Assembly: GCF_003710915.1 (NCBI RefSeq)
Contig: NZ_RHHR01000015.1
Location: 124,001-188,000, forward strand
Direction of reading: 5' to 3'
Origin: Brevibacillus invocatus
GTDB lineage: Bacteria; Bacillota; Bacilli; Brevibacillales; Brevibacillaceae
Length of the DNA: 64,000 bases
Shown here: one piece after another, positions 18,421 through 27,321 of the stretch
How the letters are laid out: each line of letters begins with the position of its first letter
Position numbering within the stretch: the first letter of the stretch is position 1
The notes under the pieces: generated by a model
Seen by the model: only the letters and a program-made list of their open reading frames with translations
Database searches by the model: none
Told to the model about the DNA's origin: nothing
Position numbers and translations under genes: made by a program

Positions 18421-18465
18421 AAAAACTGCACCCCAATTGTTAGTCTTGCCTAACATTGGGGTGCA
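18421..18465 (-). terminator. Terminator of cwlJ on the minus strand
   Basis: TGCACCCCAATTGTTAG (18427-18443) pairs with CTAACATTGGGGTGCA (18450-18465) with one mismatch. On the minus strand it ends in a T run (bases 18425-18419). It resembles the hairpin at 10242. Confidence 0.75.
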
Positions 18466-18565
18466 CTTCATATGATAGCCTCCTCATCCAAATCTACATC
18501 ATTGATGATTCCCCCTTTTTTCGTTAGGGGCAGTGTAATGATTGGGCTGTTTTTCGTCCATAGAA

Positions 18566-19009
18566 TTAAAAAGTATTATATACATTTTCACATTCTTTCG
18601 CGGTCGGCTCATAAAAACAGTGAAGCTTGTATCGTCCTACGTGCGGCTGATTATACCAGGTCGGCGGACATGGCTGGGGAGCTGCGGCCGTTCCCGGACG
18701 AAAATACCAGAGGGAGAATTTGGCCGGCCAATACCGTTCCCCATTCACGGCCCGTCGCGCCAGACGTCGTTCTCTATCTCTAGCCCTTTGGTAGTACATA
18801 CCATGCTGCAAAGCTTCAAACGCATGCGGCTGGTTGATCATTTGGGGAATTGTCCGGATTCCTTTAAAATCGGAGCAATTCGCTCTTATTCGGTTAATTC
18901 CAACATTTCCAACAAGGAGCATTCCCATTTCACCTTCACCTTCAGCTTCGGCTCGAAGCAACCTTGCCAACATGTCAATATCACTGCTCCTGGCTTTTAC
19001 GACGGCCAT
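18566..19009 (-). CDS. cwlJ: CwlJ/SleB-type spore cortex hydrolase
   Basis: The 147-residue protein is a hydrolase_2 family enzyme. It shows the catalytic Glu region LARLLRAEAEGEGEMGMLLVGN, NRIRANCSDF, IRTIPQMI and a C-terminal segment with many aromatic residues (RYWPAKFSLWYFRPGTAAAPQPCP). Enzymes of this type cut cortex peptidoglycan during spore germination. It has no signal peptide, which fits CwlJ rather than SleB. The start ATG 19009 follows AGAGGTGA. No gerQ-like gene is next to it. Confidence 0.88.
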   Translation of the reverse strand: MAVVKARSSDIDMLARLLRAEAEGEGEMGMLLVGNVGINRIRANCSDFKGIRTIPQMINQPHAFEALQHGMYYQRARDRERRLARRAVNGERYWPAKFSLWYFRPGTAAAPQPCPPTWYNQPHVGRYKLHCFYEPTAKECENVYNTF

Positions 19010-19453
19010 CGGCTCACCTCTTTAGATTGTTTTAGGCATATTATATTGTTGATGAAACGGATATGTTACGTTATCAAAGGTTAGTGTATTCAGTTATGGA
19101 GATCCGGTACCGGAACAAATCATTCTGCTCTCAGCTTTTTCGTTGGTTATGGCGACATTAAACGGGGAAAAAGACGAAGCCAAGTTGAGCGGGATAGTTA
19201 ATAAGTTATTTGAACGATCTTTCTTACGGGGGTGAAACGAATACTGTTGCCCCAAGGGTTCACAGCCTTTTTTTATCAATGAACACTCACAAATATTTGG
19301 AAAAATCGGAAAACAAATGATAGAATGATACAAATGGAAATAATATTCTGATTTTTAATGTTATCCCTATGCATGTATCTCAAGTTAGGAATGATCTAGG
19401 TTCACGCACAAGTTTGTCAGTCCTTTTTTACCAGTAGATAAGGGGGAAAGCAC
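19010..19453. other. Intergenic stretch, about 440 bases
   Basis: A plus-strand frame ending at TGA 19233-19235 reads as plausible protein (LLSAFSLVMATLNGEKDEAK) but has no start with a ribosome binding site, so it may be a gene remnant. The rest is AT-rich leader for the operon at 19454. Confidence 0.4.
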
Positions 19454-20251
19454 ATGATCAATCAGCGTAATCTTTTTTTAATCATTCTATCTTTGGCTCT
19501 AATGATTCTTACTGCCTGTAGTTCTAAAACGGTCAGTCAGACTGGACAATCGGGCGACCAATCGCTTGACCGCATAAAATCAGCCGGGGTGATCAACGTC
19601 GGGATTGAAGGCGCATACCCACCGTTCAACTATTACAACGATAAAAACGAGCTTGTTGGCTTTGACGTAGACATCGCCAATGCGATCGGTGACAAGCTGG
19701 GTGTCAAAGTAAACTTTGTTGTTACACCGTGGGATGCCATCATCGCAGGCTTATTATCAGAGAAATACGACACCATTGTCTCCAGCATGGGGATTACAGA
19801 AGAACGCATGCAAAAGGTGGATTTCTCCAAACCTTACTACCATACAGGTGCGCAATTATTCGTTCCAAACGATTCTCCTATCACGGATCCGACCAAAATC
19901 GAAGGATTAAAAATCGGTGCCTCAATCGGTACCACATTTGAATCAAAAGCAAAAGAATTAAAGGTAGACTTAGTCACTTACAAAAATGACATGCTAACCT
20001 TCCAAGATTTGGTGAATAACCGCATTCAGGGTGTCATTACAGATAAGGCAGTAGGTTCATCCGTTATCAAGGAAAAGAGTTACCCCTTTAAGGCAATAGG
20101 TGGACTGCTATATGAAGAAGAAGCAGCGTTCACGTTGCGTAAAGAAAATAACGCGCTGAAAGATGCATTAAACAAAGCACTGGAAGAAATTCAAAGTGAT
20201 GGAACCTATGAAAAAATCAGCAAAACCTGGTTCGGTAACGATATCCGGTAG
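19454..20251 (+). CDS. Polar amino acid ABC transporter, substrate-binding lipoprotein
   Basis: The protein captures an amino acid outside the cell and hands it to the permease encoded next. The 265-residue chain has a lipoprotein signal with the lipobox LTAC (Cys22), then the family-3 binding fold: INVGIEGAYPPFNYYNDKNELVGFDVDIANAIGDKLG, WDAIIAGLLSEKYDTIVSSMGITEERM and the hinge region. It is likely cystine- or other polar amino acid-specific, but the sequence does not decide. It starts at ATG 19454 after GGGGGAAAG and is followed 17 bases on by the permease. Confidence 0.9.
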   Translation: MINQRNLFLIILSLALMILTACSSKTVSQTGQSGDQSLDRIKSAGVINVGIEGAYPPFNYYNDKNELVGFDVDIANAIGDKLGVKVNFVVTPWDAIIAGLLSEKYDTIVSSMGITEERMQKVDFSKPYYHTGAQLFVPNDSPITDPTKIEGLKIGASIGTTFESKAKELKVDLVTYKNDMLTFQDLVNNRIQGVITDKAVGSSVIKEKSYPFKAIGGLLYEEEAAFTLRKENNALKDALNKALEEIQSDGTYEKISKTWFGNDIR

Positions 20252-20268
20252 GAAAGGATTGTACCTGC

Positions 20269-20925
20269 ATGCTTGATTTTTCCCTGGTCTCCGATTTTAT
20301 TGGATTTCTGCTTGAAGCATCAGTGGTGACGATAGAGCTATCCCTCTTTGCGATCGTATTAGGTTTAATTCTTGGGCTCATAGCAGCATTGATGAAAATA
20401 TCGAATATCAAGCCGCTCATGTGGTTGGCGGATTTCTACATCTGGGTGATTCGCGGAACACCCATTCTTGTACAAATCTTTCTGGTCTACTACGGATTGC
20501 CTCAGGTTGGAATTGAATTGGGTGCATTCTCATCCTCTGTCATCGCGTTGGGAGTGAATGCAGGTGCGTATATCGCGGAAATATATCGCGGTGGCATCAT
20601 GTCCGTTCCGAAAGGTCAGACGGAAGCAGCCGAGTCGCTTGGGATGACCTATACCACCATCATGCGCAGGATTGTCTTGCCTCAGGCGTTTCGAGTCAGC
20701 ATTCCAGCCTTGGGCAACCAAGCGATATCTATGTTAAAGGATTCATCGATTGCCTCTCTTGTCACGGTGTCTGAGTTGATGATGGTGTCTCAACGTTTTG
20801 CAGCGACCAACTATGCGTTTATTGAATTTTATATCACGGCAGCAGCTCTGTATTTGCTCATGACGACATTTCTTTCTTATTTCCTGAAAAAGTTAGAATT
20901 CCGCATGTCGCAAAGCGAGCGTTAG
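20269..20925 (+). CDS. Polar amino acid ABC transporter permease
   Basis: The 218-residue inner membrane protein has about five helices and the permease signature with the EAA loop (EAAESLGMTYTTIMRRIVLPQAFRVSIPALGNQ), which contacts the ATPase. RGTPILVQIFLVYYGLPQ is typical of the HisM/GlnP family. It probably works as a homodimer, since only one permease gene is present. The start ATG 20269 lies 17 bases after the binding-protein gene. Confidence 0.93.
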   Translation: MLDFSLVSDFIGFLLEASVVTIELSLFAIVLGLILGLIAALMKISNIKPLMWLADFYIWVIRGTPILVQIFLVYYGLPQVGIELGAFSSSVIALGVNAGAYIAEIYRGGIMSVPKGQTEAAESLGMTYTTIMRRIVLPQAFRVSIPALGNQAISMLKDSSIASLVTVSELMMVSQRFAATNYAFIEFYITAAALYLLMTTFLSYFLKKLEFRMSQSER

Positions 20926-20940
20926 GAGGAAGCGAAAACA

Positions 20941-21708
20941 ATGAGCAACCGTGCCGTAGAAGCAAAGCGTGACAATAATCAGTCAATCATTGTGGTGAAA
21001 GATCTTCACAAAAGCTTTGGTAACCTGGAAGTGTTAAAAGGAATTGATCTCATCGTCAATCGAGGCGAAGTAGTCTCGTTGATTGGCGCCAGCGGTTCAG
21101 GTAAAAGCACGCTGCTTCGTTGCTTGAACCGATTGGAAACGATCAGTGGTGGCGCCATTACCATCGATGGCATTCCACTAAATGAGTCCTTGAAACATGT
21201 GAGCCAATTTCGGCGTGAAGTGGGGATGGTCTTTCAGCAGTTCAATCTCTTTCCCCATATGACTGTTCTGGAGAATGTGATGGAAGCGCCTATTCAGGTA
21301 AACAAAGTGACCAAAGACGAGGCAAGGAAGATTGCGGTCAACCTGTTGGAGAAAGTAGGGTTGTCAGAAAAGCAAGACGTGTATCCGCGAAAGCTGTCAG
21401 GCGGTCAACAACAACGCGTGGCTATTGCAAGAGCGCTTGCCATGAACCCAAAAATCATGTTGTTCGACGAGCCGACCTCGGCACTTGACCCGGAGTTGGT
21501 GGGCGAAGTGCTCCAGGTCATGAAGCAGTTGGCCAAGGAAGGGATGACGATGGTTGTAGTGACCCACGAGATGCAGTTTGCTCGCGAAGTAGCCGATCGG
21601 GTGATTTTTATGCATAATGGGCTTATAGAGGAACAAGGAAATCCGCAAGAGGTTTTGGTCAATCCCAATAGCGAGCGCTTGAAATCGTTTTTGCGGATGA
21701 TCAAATAA
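20941..21708 (+). CDS. Polar amino acid ABC transporter ATPase
   Basis: The 255-residue ATPase energises the importer. It has Walker [11 protein letters not shown]-loop [16 protein letters not shown], signature [15 protein letters not shown], Walker [21 protein letters not shown] and the switch His in [15 protein letters not shown], all as in GlnQ/TcyN-type subunits. The start ATG 20941 follows AGGAGGAAGCG, 15 bases after the permease. A terminator follows. Confidence 0.95.
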   Translation: MSNRAVEAKRDNNQSIIVVKDLHKSFGNLEVLKGIDLIVNRGEVVSLIGASGSGKSTLLRCLNRLETISGGAITIDGIPLNESLKHVSQFRREVGMVFQQFNLFPHMTVLENVMEAPIQVNKVTKDEARKIAVNLLEKVGLSEKQDVYPRKLSGGQQQRVAIARALAMNPKIMLFDEPTSALDPELVGEVLQVMKQLAKEGMTMVVVTHEMQFAREVADRVIFMHNGLIEEQGNPQEVLVNPNSERLKSFLRMIK

Positions 21709-21714
21709 GAGAAA

Positions 21715-21778
21715 AACGCTCCACTTCGGTAGATGGCTAGGTCACACTTGCCAATATACCAGAAGTGGGCGTTTTTTT
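21715..21778 (+). terminator. Terminator of the amino acid ABC operon
   Basis: AACGCTCCACTTC (21715-21727) pairs with GAAGTGGGCGTT (21762-21773), followed by seven T. The left arm, AAAAACGCTCCACTTC, recalls the arm of inverted-repeat element A (AAAACGCTCCAGCTTC). Confidence 0.8.
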
Positions 21779-21789
21779 AGGACAGGCTC

Positions 21790-22758
21790 CTACAGGCTCA
21801 GAACCAGCTTATTATGTACGGCTCGAGAGACACACGTCATCATCACATCCTGCGCCGCTCGCTCTTTCTCCGATAAGACCGAGTCATAATGAGCGACCTC
21901 GCCAGACAAGACTTCCACGGCGCAGGTGCCGCATCGACCGACACGGCAGGAGTAAGGAGATTTGATGCCTGCGGCCAGCAGTGCCGCTAGCAGGCTTTGG
22001 TCGCTTCCAACCGAAATCGTCCGCTTGCTTTGCCAAAGCTCCACGAGAAAGGGTTCACGCAGCATGGGGGCGGGTGGCGCAAATAATTCAAAGTGAATGC
22101 TTTGCTGAGGGTACCCATAGCTCCTCGCTGCTTCCTGAAACTGATTCACCATGGTCTCAGGGCCGCAAAAATAGACGTGCGTACCTATTCTCTGCTGGCG
22201 CATACCATCCGGTCTCATCCGGGATGAATCCGGGTCAGCAGAAAGGTATAAGTGACAGGAATCCCTGTAGGTTTTCTGCAAGGTTTCATAAAAGGCGCAC
22301 ATCTCCCGGGACTTGGCTGCATAATGCAGCTCAAAGCTTCGTCCCTGGGCGACCAGCTCCGCCATCATCGAAAGGAAGGGGGTAATGCCGATTCCTGCCG
22401 CGTAAAAAACGTGATGCTTCGCACGGAAGCTGAGCGAGAAATGATTTTTGGGGTAGCTGATGAAAAGCTCGGTCCCTTCTGAGACCTGATGATGCCAGTA
22501 AGCAGATCCTCCTTGCGATTGTGCATGGAGTTGAACCGCGATCTCATAATGATCCGTAATGGCGGGTGCCTGGACCAAGGAGTAATGTCGTTCCAACGTT
22601 CCCGCAGCCGTATTCAGAAAGGTGGTTACATGAGAGCCCGCACTGAAAGCAGGCAAGTCTGCACCTTCTTTGGATACGAGAACAAATCGCTTCACGGAAG
22701 GCGTTTCTTGAATGATTTGTTTGACGAACACGTGGATTTTCGGTTGCATGACAGTCAT
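21790..22758 (-). CDS. PDR/VanB-type ferredoxin reductase of an amine demethylase
   Basis: The 322-residue flavoprotein passes electrons from NAD(P)H to a partner oxygenase. It has an FMN-binding domain (RHYSLVQAP), an NAD domain (YAAGIGITPFLSMM, YFCGPETMV) and a C-terminal plant-type 2Fe-2S domain (SCRVGRCGTCAVEVLSGEV with the last Cys in MMTCVSRA). It is the third gene of an operon with the DUF3445 and DmmA-like genes, so its partner is most likely the heme-dependent demethylase. The start is ATG 22758 or ATG 22749. Confidence 0.88.
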   Translation of the reverse strand: MTVMQPKIHVFVKQIIQETPSVKRFVLVSKEGADLPAFSAGSHVTTFLNTAAGTLERHYSLVQAPAITDHYEIAVQLHAQSQGGSAYWHHQVSEGTELFISYPKNHFSLSFRAKHHVFYAAGIGITPFLSMMAELVAQGRSFELHYAAKSREMCAFYETLQKTYRDSCHLYLSADPDSSRMRPDGMRQQRIGTHVYFCGPETMVNQFQEAARSYGYPQQSIHFELFAPPAPMLREPFLVELWQSKRTISVGSDQSLLAALLAAGIKSPYSCRVGRCGTCAVEVLSGEVAHYDSVLSEKERAAQDVMMTCVSRAVHNKLVLSL

Positions 22759-22825
22759 CCCATTCTATCTGATTTCGAAATACGATCCCAAAGGGGGAAT
22801 GAGCCAATTGGTACGGTAAGTGGAA

Positions 22826-23260
22826 TTATCGAATGGAGGTGTAACCAAGGAATGCTTGCAAGCGCTTGGAATAATGCTCGGACACGCTTAGCTCCTCTCC
22901 GCAAAAATGGCACGAAATGACCGTCTCGTCTTCCGTTTGGTTCATCTTTTGACAGGCAGAGCAAAAAACCTGCCTGGTGTGCGGCCCCAGACCGTGACAT
23001 TCCATCTCTTGTTCGGAAAATCCGGCGTCCTCTGCCAGTTGCCTCAAAGGCTCCAAAAGAGGCCATGAAACAAGCAAATAGAGATAGGTACCGATCCATT
23101 GGCGAAAGAGCAATGCGGTCAATTCAGACCGATGCAAGCTTTCCAACGTGACAGGATGGACTTCCACTGGGAGGCTGCTTGCCGCAAGCTCGTTTCTGAG
23201 ATCATGAGAAGCAGACTCACCTGTCTCATCCATCAAGAGCAGGTATCGCTGTTTTTGCAT
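22826..23260 (-). CDS. DmmA-like dimethylamine monooxygenase subunit
   Basis: The 144-residue protein ends in a zinc-ribbon-like CxxC pair (FCSAC and ISCHFCGEE) and has a central segment LFRQWIGTYLYL, as in DmmA-like subunits of dimethylamine monooxygenases. Its role is probably structural or in electron transfer. It starts at ATG 23260, three bases after the DUF3445 gene and with AGAGAGGGGG as ribosome binding site, so the two are tightly coupled. Confidence 0.8.
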   Translation of the reverse strand: MQKQRYLLLMDETGESASHDLRNELAASSLPVEVHPVTLESLHRSELTALLFRQWIGTYLYLLVSWPLLEPLRQLAEDAGFSEQEMECHGLGPHTRQVFCSACQKMNQTEDETVISCHFCGEELSVSEHYSKRLQAFLGYTSIR

Positions 23261-23263
23261 GCT

Positions 23264-24211
23264 TTACCCCCTCTCTTTTTGCAGCTCATATTCCAAATAC
23301 TGAATGACTTGTTGCTTGTACAGCTTCATCCCTTTATATTCTGCAATAAACGCGGGCAGCTCTACCAGAACATGGTACAGCTGTTCCAGATAGGCCCGGT
23401 TTTGCGCCAGTTCATGTAAGGTGATCAAGTAGCTGTGGATCGTAAAGAGAACAGCGTGGCTTCGTGGCAAACGGAAGAGCTTTTGTACCTCTACACGCAA
23501 GTACACCGTCTCTCCGGCATTTTCTGCTGTGACCTGTTTGCGCATTTGTCCCCACTGGTGAAAGGTTTCGAGGGAAGCATCCAGCCTTTTGCCTGCATTA
23601 AGCGACCAGTTTCTTCGGACCCAGGGTTGGCCAACCTCCAGCTTCATGATAAAGTTGCGAATTTTCTCATCTAGGTTCCCATTTGCGAATCCAGGAATCG
23701 GACTGTGAATCTCTACGAAATTCATCCCCAGATTGAATTCGAGCGACCAGTTGGCTGGAAAACAAAGCTGGCCTGCATCCAGAAATAAATCACCGTCTCG
23801 CTGTCCCATCAGAATCAAATCCTCCTGCACATGGCGGCCAACGAAATCGAGTGGCTCCCAGGGAAGCGTCGAAACATCTCCGAAGACGAATTGCTGCGTT
23901 TCATTGAGCTTGTGGTTGGAAAACGTCCAGGAATTTCCCTCTTTCGTTAAGGAAAAGTCCTCCGGATAGGTTTCATGCAGATGATGCAGCACAAGGCTTG
24001 CGATTTCCCATTGTGCAGGTATCGTATGGGGGAGTGACTGATAGCAGCGGTTGGGATGATTGGCTAGCAGCGACCGCTTGAGTGTCATTTCCTCCAGGTA
24101 TTCCGGCGTAACCTCGATGGCAATCGGTGGATCGAGAAGCACCGAATTGTTGGAGTAGCGATACGTATCGCTATTGAAGGGGTAAGGAAATCGGGATAGT
24201 TGGTCGGACAT
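23264..24211 (-). CDS. Heme-dependent oxidative N-demethylase, DUF3445 subunit
   Basis: The 315-residue protein matches DUF3445, the heme-binding PAS-like alpha subunit of heme-dependent oxidative N-demethylase, which turns dimethylamine into methylamine and formaldehyde. Seen: FPFNSDTYRYS near the start, a central FVGRHVQEDLILM segment, FPANWSLEFNLGMNFVEIHSP and WVRRNWSLN. It starts at ATG 24211 after AAAGGAGG and heads an operon with the DmmA-like and reductase genes. Dimethylamine as substrate is taken from the family, not shown here. Confidence 0.85.
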   Translation of the reverse strand: MSDQLSRFPYPFNSDTYRYSNNSVLLDPPIAIEVTPEYLEEMTLKRSLLANHPNRCYQSLPHTIPAQWEIASLVLHHLHETYPEDFSLTKEGNSWTFSNHKLNETQQFVFGDVSTLPWEPLDFVGRHVQEDLILMGQRDGDLFLDAGQLCFPANWSLEFNLGMNFVEIHSPIPGFANGNLDEKIRNFIMKLEVGQPWVRRNWSLNAGKRLDASLETFHQWGQMRKQVTAENAGETVYLRVEVQKLFRLPRSHAVLFTIHSYLITLHELAQNRAYLEQLYHVLVELPAFIAEYKGMKLYKQQVIQYLEYELQKERG

Positions 24212-24367
24212 GGAGTGGAGGGTACCTCCTTTCGTTTTCAGATTATTCTACCATTTTATTATAACGAAAGAATCCTCTTATTTGTACTCTCTGCGAAGAA
24301 CCCTAATACAATTGTATGTTTCGTAAAATGTTTTTCTTGTGAATATGCTTTCCAAAACCTTCCGTTA

Positions 24368-24396
24368 TTGACGGTTCTCCCGATAGATAGTATACT
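24368..24396 (+). promoter_or_regulatory. SigA promoter for the lysine-riboswitch operon
   Basis: TTGACG (24368-24373), exactly 17 bases, TATACT (24391-24396). The riboswitch begins about 30 bases downstream. Confidence 0.8.
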
Positions 24397-24427
24397 GATA
24401 AACAAATTTAATAAGACCTCACTTTCT

Positions 24428-24570
24428 ACAGTGAGGTAGAGGCGCGATATTTAACAGTCCTTAGTGGAGTTCGAGAAAACGATGAGGCTAGGGAGAAGGA
24501 AATGTCGCCGAAGCTTGTAATATGCTCGGTATTACTTGCTGGGTCTGCAGTTAAGAGCTGCAGGACTGTC
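24428..24570 (+). promoter_or_regulatory. Lysine riboswitch (L box)
   Basis: The conserved L-box parts appear in order: GTGAGGTAGAGGCGCG, an AGTCCTTAGTGGAG arm, TAGGGAGAAGGAAATGTCGCCGAAG, TTGCTGGGTCTGCAG and the closing GACTGTC. P1 forms from ACAGT (24428-24432) with ACTGT (24565-24569). It leads an amino acid ABC importer, so that importer most likely takes up lysine and is shut off when lysine is plentiful. Confidence 0.92.
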
Positions 24571-24596
24571 TCAATAAATTCCCCGATTTATTGAGT
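24570..24596 (+). promoter_or_regulatory. Hairpin directly 3' of the riboswitch
   Basis: CTCAATAAAT and ATTTATTGAG form a perfect ten-pair stem just after P1. With no T run it is not a terminator by itself; it may be part of the expression platform. Confidence 0.55.
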
Positions 24597-24651
24597 TGAG
24601 CTATCTCATTTGGGTTAAAGGGAGGTTTATGGGAAGACTATATAAATAGTG

Positions 24652-24677
24652 CGGCCAGAGACTTTCTCAGGTCGCTT
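24652..24677 (+). terminator. Riboswitch-controlled terminator
   Basis: GCGGCCAGAGA pairs with TCTCAGGTCGC (one wobble, one mismatch), followed by six T. It lies between the riboswitch and the lysine transporter start at 24760, where premature termination would act. Confidence 0.8.
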
Positions 24678-24759
24678 TTTTGCGTTTTTCTCTAAGAATG
24701 TGTTGATCTTAGTAGCGTCATCCTACCATCATCAGAAAAATCAAAAGGAGAGAACAATC

Positions 24760-25605
24760 TTGAAAAAACTATCATCATTTCTCGCTATCTTTCTATCAGC
24801 TATGATCCTATTAACCGGGTGTGGGACAAGCTCGAGCAGCAGCCCAGCAGAGGGATCTGCGCCTGCAAGCAATTCGACCTTTAAGGTAGGTCTCGAAGCA
24901 GGGTATGCGCCATTCAACTGGACGCAAATGGACGATTCCAATGGTGCCGTAAAAATCGACGGCAGCTCCGAATTTGCGGGTGGCTACGATGTAGAAATCG
25001 CGAAGAGAATTGCGGAGAGCTTAGGTAAAGAGTTGGTCATCGTGAAAACAGAATGGGATGGTCTGGTTCCAGCTTTAACCTCTGGCAAAATCGATGCCAT
25101 CATCGCAGGCATGTCTCCAACTGCTGAGCGTAAAGAGACCATTGATTTCTCCGACAATTACTACAAATCCAACCTCGTGATGGTTGTGAAAAAAGGCAGT
25201 AAATATGAAGGTGCGACTTCGATCCAAGATTTTAAAGGAGCAAAAGTAACGGCACAATTAAATACCTTCCACTATTCCGTGATTCCCCAAATTGAAGGTG
25301 TGGAACAGCAACCGGCACTGGACAACTTCCCTGCGATGCGCGTTGCTCTGGAATCTGGCGTAATTGATGGATACGTTTCTGAGCGTCCTGAAGCGGTGAG
25401 TGCGGCAGCAGCGAATCCGAACTTTGTGATGGTGGAATTCAAAGACGGCTTCCAGACCTCCGAAGATGATACGGCAATCGCGGTAGGTGTGCAAAAGGGC
25501 AGCGAATTGACTCAAAAGATCAATGAAGCACTGACTGGCATCTCTGAAGATGAGCGTACCCAGATTATGGATGAAGCTATCAAGAATCAGCCAGCAGCAC
25601 AATAA
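24760..25605 (+). CDS. Lysine ABC transporter, substrate-binding lipoprotein
   Basis: The 281-residue protein has a signal peptide with lipobox LTGC (about Cys21) and a serine-rich linker, then a family-3 solute-binding fold: FKVGLEAGYAPFNWTQ, FAGGYDVEIAKRIAESLG, WDGLVPALTSGKIDAIIAGMSPTAERKETIDFSDNYY. I choose TTG 24760 after AAAAGGAGAG; a longer open frame to 24649 would start inside the terminator. The upstream L box points to lysine as substrate. The permease follows after 107 bases. Confidence 0.9.
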   Translation: MKKLSSFLAIFLSAMILLTGCGTSSSSSPAEGSAPASNSTFKVGLEAGYAPFNWTQMDDSNGAVKIDGSSEFAGGYDVEIAKRIAESLGKELVIVKTEWDGLVPALTSGKIDAIIAGMSPTAERKETIDFSDNYYKSNLVMVVKKGSKYEGATSIQDFKGAKVTAQLNTFHYSVIPQIEGVEQQPALDNFPAMRVALESGVIDGYVSERPEAVSAAAANPNFVMVEFKDGFQTSEDDTAIAVGVQKGSELTQKINEALTGISEDERTQIMDEAIKNQPAAQ

Positions 25606-25712
25606 CAGAGTCGAGAAACCGGCTGCATGCACGTGCAGTCGGTTTTAACTGATCCTGAGAGCCTCCCAGGCAGACAGTAGCATAGAAAAGGAAGATGAAT
25701 TGGAGGACAAAC

Positions 25713-26444
25713 ATGAGCTTCGAGTGGATTGTCAGAATACTTTCTGAAAACTGGCCCATGTTCCTGCGTGGAGCAGGGACCACACTGTATATCGCTTTGA
25801 TCGGTACTATATTGGGGGCAGTGATCGGGCTATTGGCTGGGGTGATCCGCACGATTCCACTTCCGGAACGTGGAGCCAAACGAATCGGTCTGAAAGTGAT
25901 AAATGCCCTATTCTCCACTTATATTGAATTTTTCCGGGGAACACCGATGATCGTGCAGGCGATGGTGATCTATTATGGTTCTGCTTTAGCCTTTGGCATG
26001 GATATCGATCGGTTGTTTGCCGCTGTCTTTATCGTGTCCATCAATACAGGAGCCTATATGGCAGAGATCGTTCGCGGCGGCATTGTTTCCGTTGATAAAG
26101 GCCAATACGAAGCCGCTCAAGCGATTGGGATGAACCATCTGCAAACGATGTTTCACGTTGTTTTGCCGCAGGTCATTCGCAATATCCTGCCAGCAACGGG
26201 GAATCAATTCGTCATCAATATCAAGGATACGTCCGTACTGAACGTGATTTCCGTAACGGAGCTGTATTTCACTACAAAATCGATCTCGGGGAACAACTTC
26301 CGGTATTTTGAAACGTTCTTTGTGGCTTGCGCGATTTACTTAATCATGACGGTGATCGTCTCCAGAGTACTTCGTTATCTGGAACGAAAGCTGGATGGAC
26401 CAGAGAATTACACGATGACGGACAAGCAACTTGAAGCACGATAA
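25713..26444 (+). CDS. Lysine ABC transporter permease
   Basis: The 243-residue membrane protein has about five helices and the EAA motif [33 protein letters not shown], with [15 protein letters not shown] before it. The start ATG 25713 follows TTGGAGGA; an in-frame ATG at 25695 lies upstream of that site and is not used. It belongs to the operon of the riboswitch-led binding protein and ATPase. Confidence 0.92.
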   Translation: MSFEWIVRILSENWPMFLRGAGTTLYIALIGTILGAVIGLLAGVIRTIPLPERGAKRIGLKVINALFSTYIEFFRGTPMIVQAMVIYYGSALAFGMDIDRLFAAVFIVSINTGAYMAEIVRGGIVSVDKGQYEAAQAIGMNHLQTMFHVVLPQVIRNILPATGNQFVINIKDTSVLNVISVTELYFTTKSISGNNFRYFETFFVACAIYLIMTVIVSRVLRYLERKLDGPENYTMTDKQLEAR

Positions 26445-26464
26445 TGGGGGAAGGAGGAGTGATC

Positions 26465-27205
26465 ATGGACACCATCATTGATATTCAGCATTTGAACAAG
26501 TCTTATGGAACCCATCAGGTACTCCGGGACATCAATTTTTCCGTGAACAAAGGGGAAGTCGTCACGATTATCGGATCCTCGGGGTCTGGGAAATCTACCC
26601 TTCTTCGCTGCATCAATCTCTTGGAAAAACCAAGTGGCGGTCAAATCATCTATCGTGGCGATAACATTTTGGACGAGAAGCATGATGTTTTTGCTTACCG
26701 CAGACATCTGGGTATGGTGTTTCAGCAGTTTAACCTGTTCAATAACCACAATGTCTTGAATAACTGCGTGGTGGGACAAGTAAAAGTGTTGAAGCGATCC
26801 AGGGAAGAGGCAGAGAAGGTAGCGATGAAGTATTTGCAGGTCGTCGGGATGGACAAATACATCAACGCCAAACCGAAACAGCTATCTGGCGGACAAAAGC
26901 AGCGGGTGGCTATTGCCAGGGCGCTGTCCATGGACCCGGATGTACTGCTGTTTGATGAACCAACGTCTGCGCTCGACCCGGAAATGGTCGGTGAAGTGCT
27001 GAAGGTCATGAAGGAGCTCGCCGGATCAGGTCTCACCATGCTGATTGTTACGCATGAGATGGAGTTTGCGAAGGATGTCTCTGATCGTGTCGTGTTTATG
27101 GACAAAGGCGTCATTGCAGAAGAGGGAAGTCCAGATCAGATATTCAATCATCCGACGCAGGAGCGGACGAGGGAGTTCTTGGCGCGTACGTTGAAACACG
27201 CGTAG
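26465..27205 (+). CDS. Lysine ABC transporter ATPase
   Basis: The 246-residue ATPase shows Walker [11 protein letters not shown]-loop [15 protein letters not shown], signature [15 protein letters not shown], Walker [21 protein letters not shown] and [15 protein letters not shown] choose ATG 26465 after GAAGGAGGAG, though the frame is open to 26444, where it would overlap the permease stop. It closes the lysine importer operon, with a strong terminator after it. Confidence 0.93.
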   Translation: MDTIIDIQHLNKSYGTHQVLRDINFSVNKGEVVTIIGSSGSGKSTLLRCINLLEKPSGGQIIYRGDNILDEKHDVFAYRRHLGMVFQQFNLFNNHNVLNNCVVGQVKVLKRSREEAEKVAMKYLQVVGMDKYINAKPKQLSGGQKQRVAIARALSMDPDVLLFDEPTSALDPEMVGEVLKVMKELAGSGLTMLIVTHEMEFAKDVSDRVVFMDKGVIAEEGSPDQIFNHPTQERTREFLARTLKHA

Positions 27206-27264
27206 TGCTGAAAAGCAAATATACACATGCAAATGGATTCGCATTACGAGACCAGATTGCGAGT

Positions 27265-27309
27265 ACGTCAGATAAACGCAGGATTTTGCGTGTGTCTGGC
27301 GTTTTTTTT
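27265..27309 (+). terminator. Terminator of the lysine importer operon
   Basis: ACGTCAGATAAACGCA (27265-27280) pairs with TTGCGTGTGTCTGGCGT (27286-27302) with two mismatches, followed by eight T. Confidence 0.85.
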
Positions 27310-27321
27310 GTGGCCATTTCG

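Noticed and set aside
18424-18470. A solo insertion sequence end
   Set aside because: The hairpin sits exactly where cwlJ needs a terminator and has a T run on that strand; no transposase or target duplication is visible. It is kept only as a low-interest similarity.
19085-19235. A small gene before the amino acid ABC operon
   Set aside because: The frame reads plausibly but has no start with a ribosome binding site; it is mentioned only as a possible remnant.
24649-24759. Upstream start for the lysine-binding protein
   Set aside because: It lies within the riboswitch terminator stem and would put 37 non-signal residues before the lipoprotein signal.
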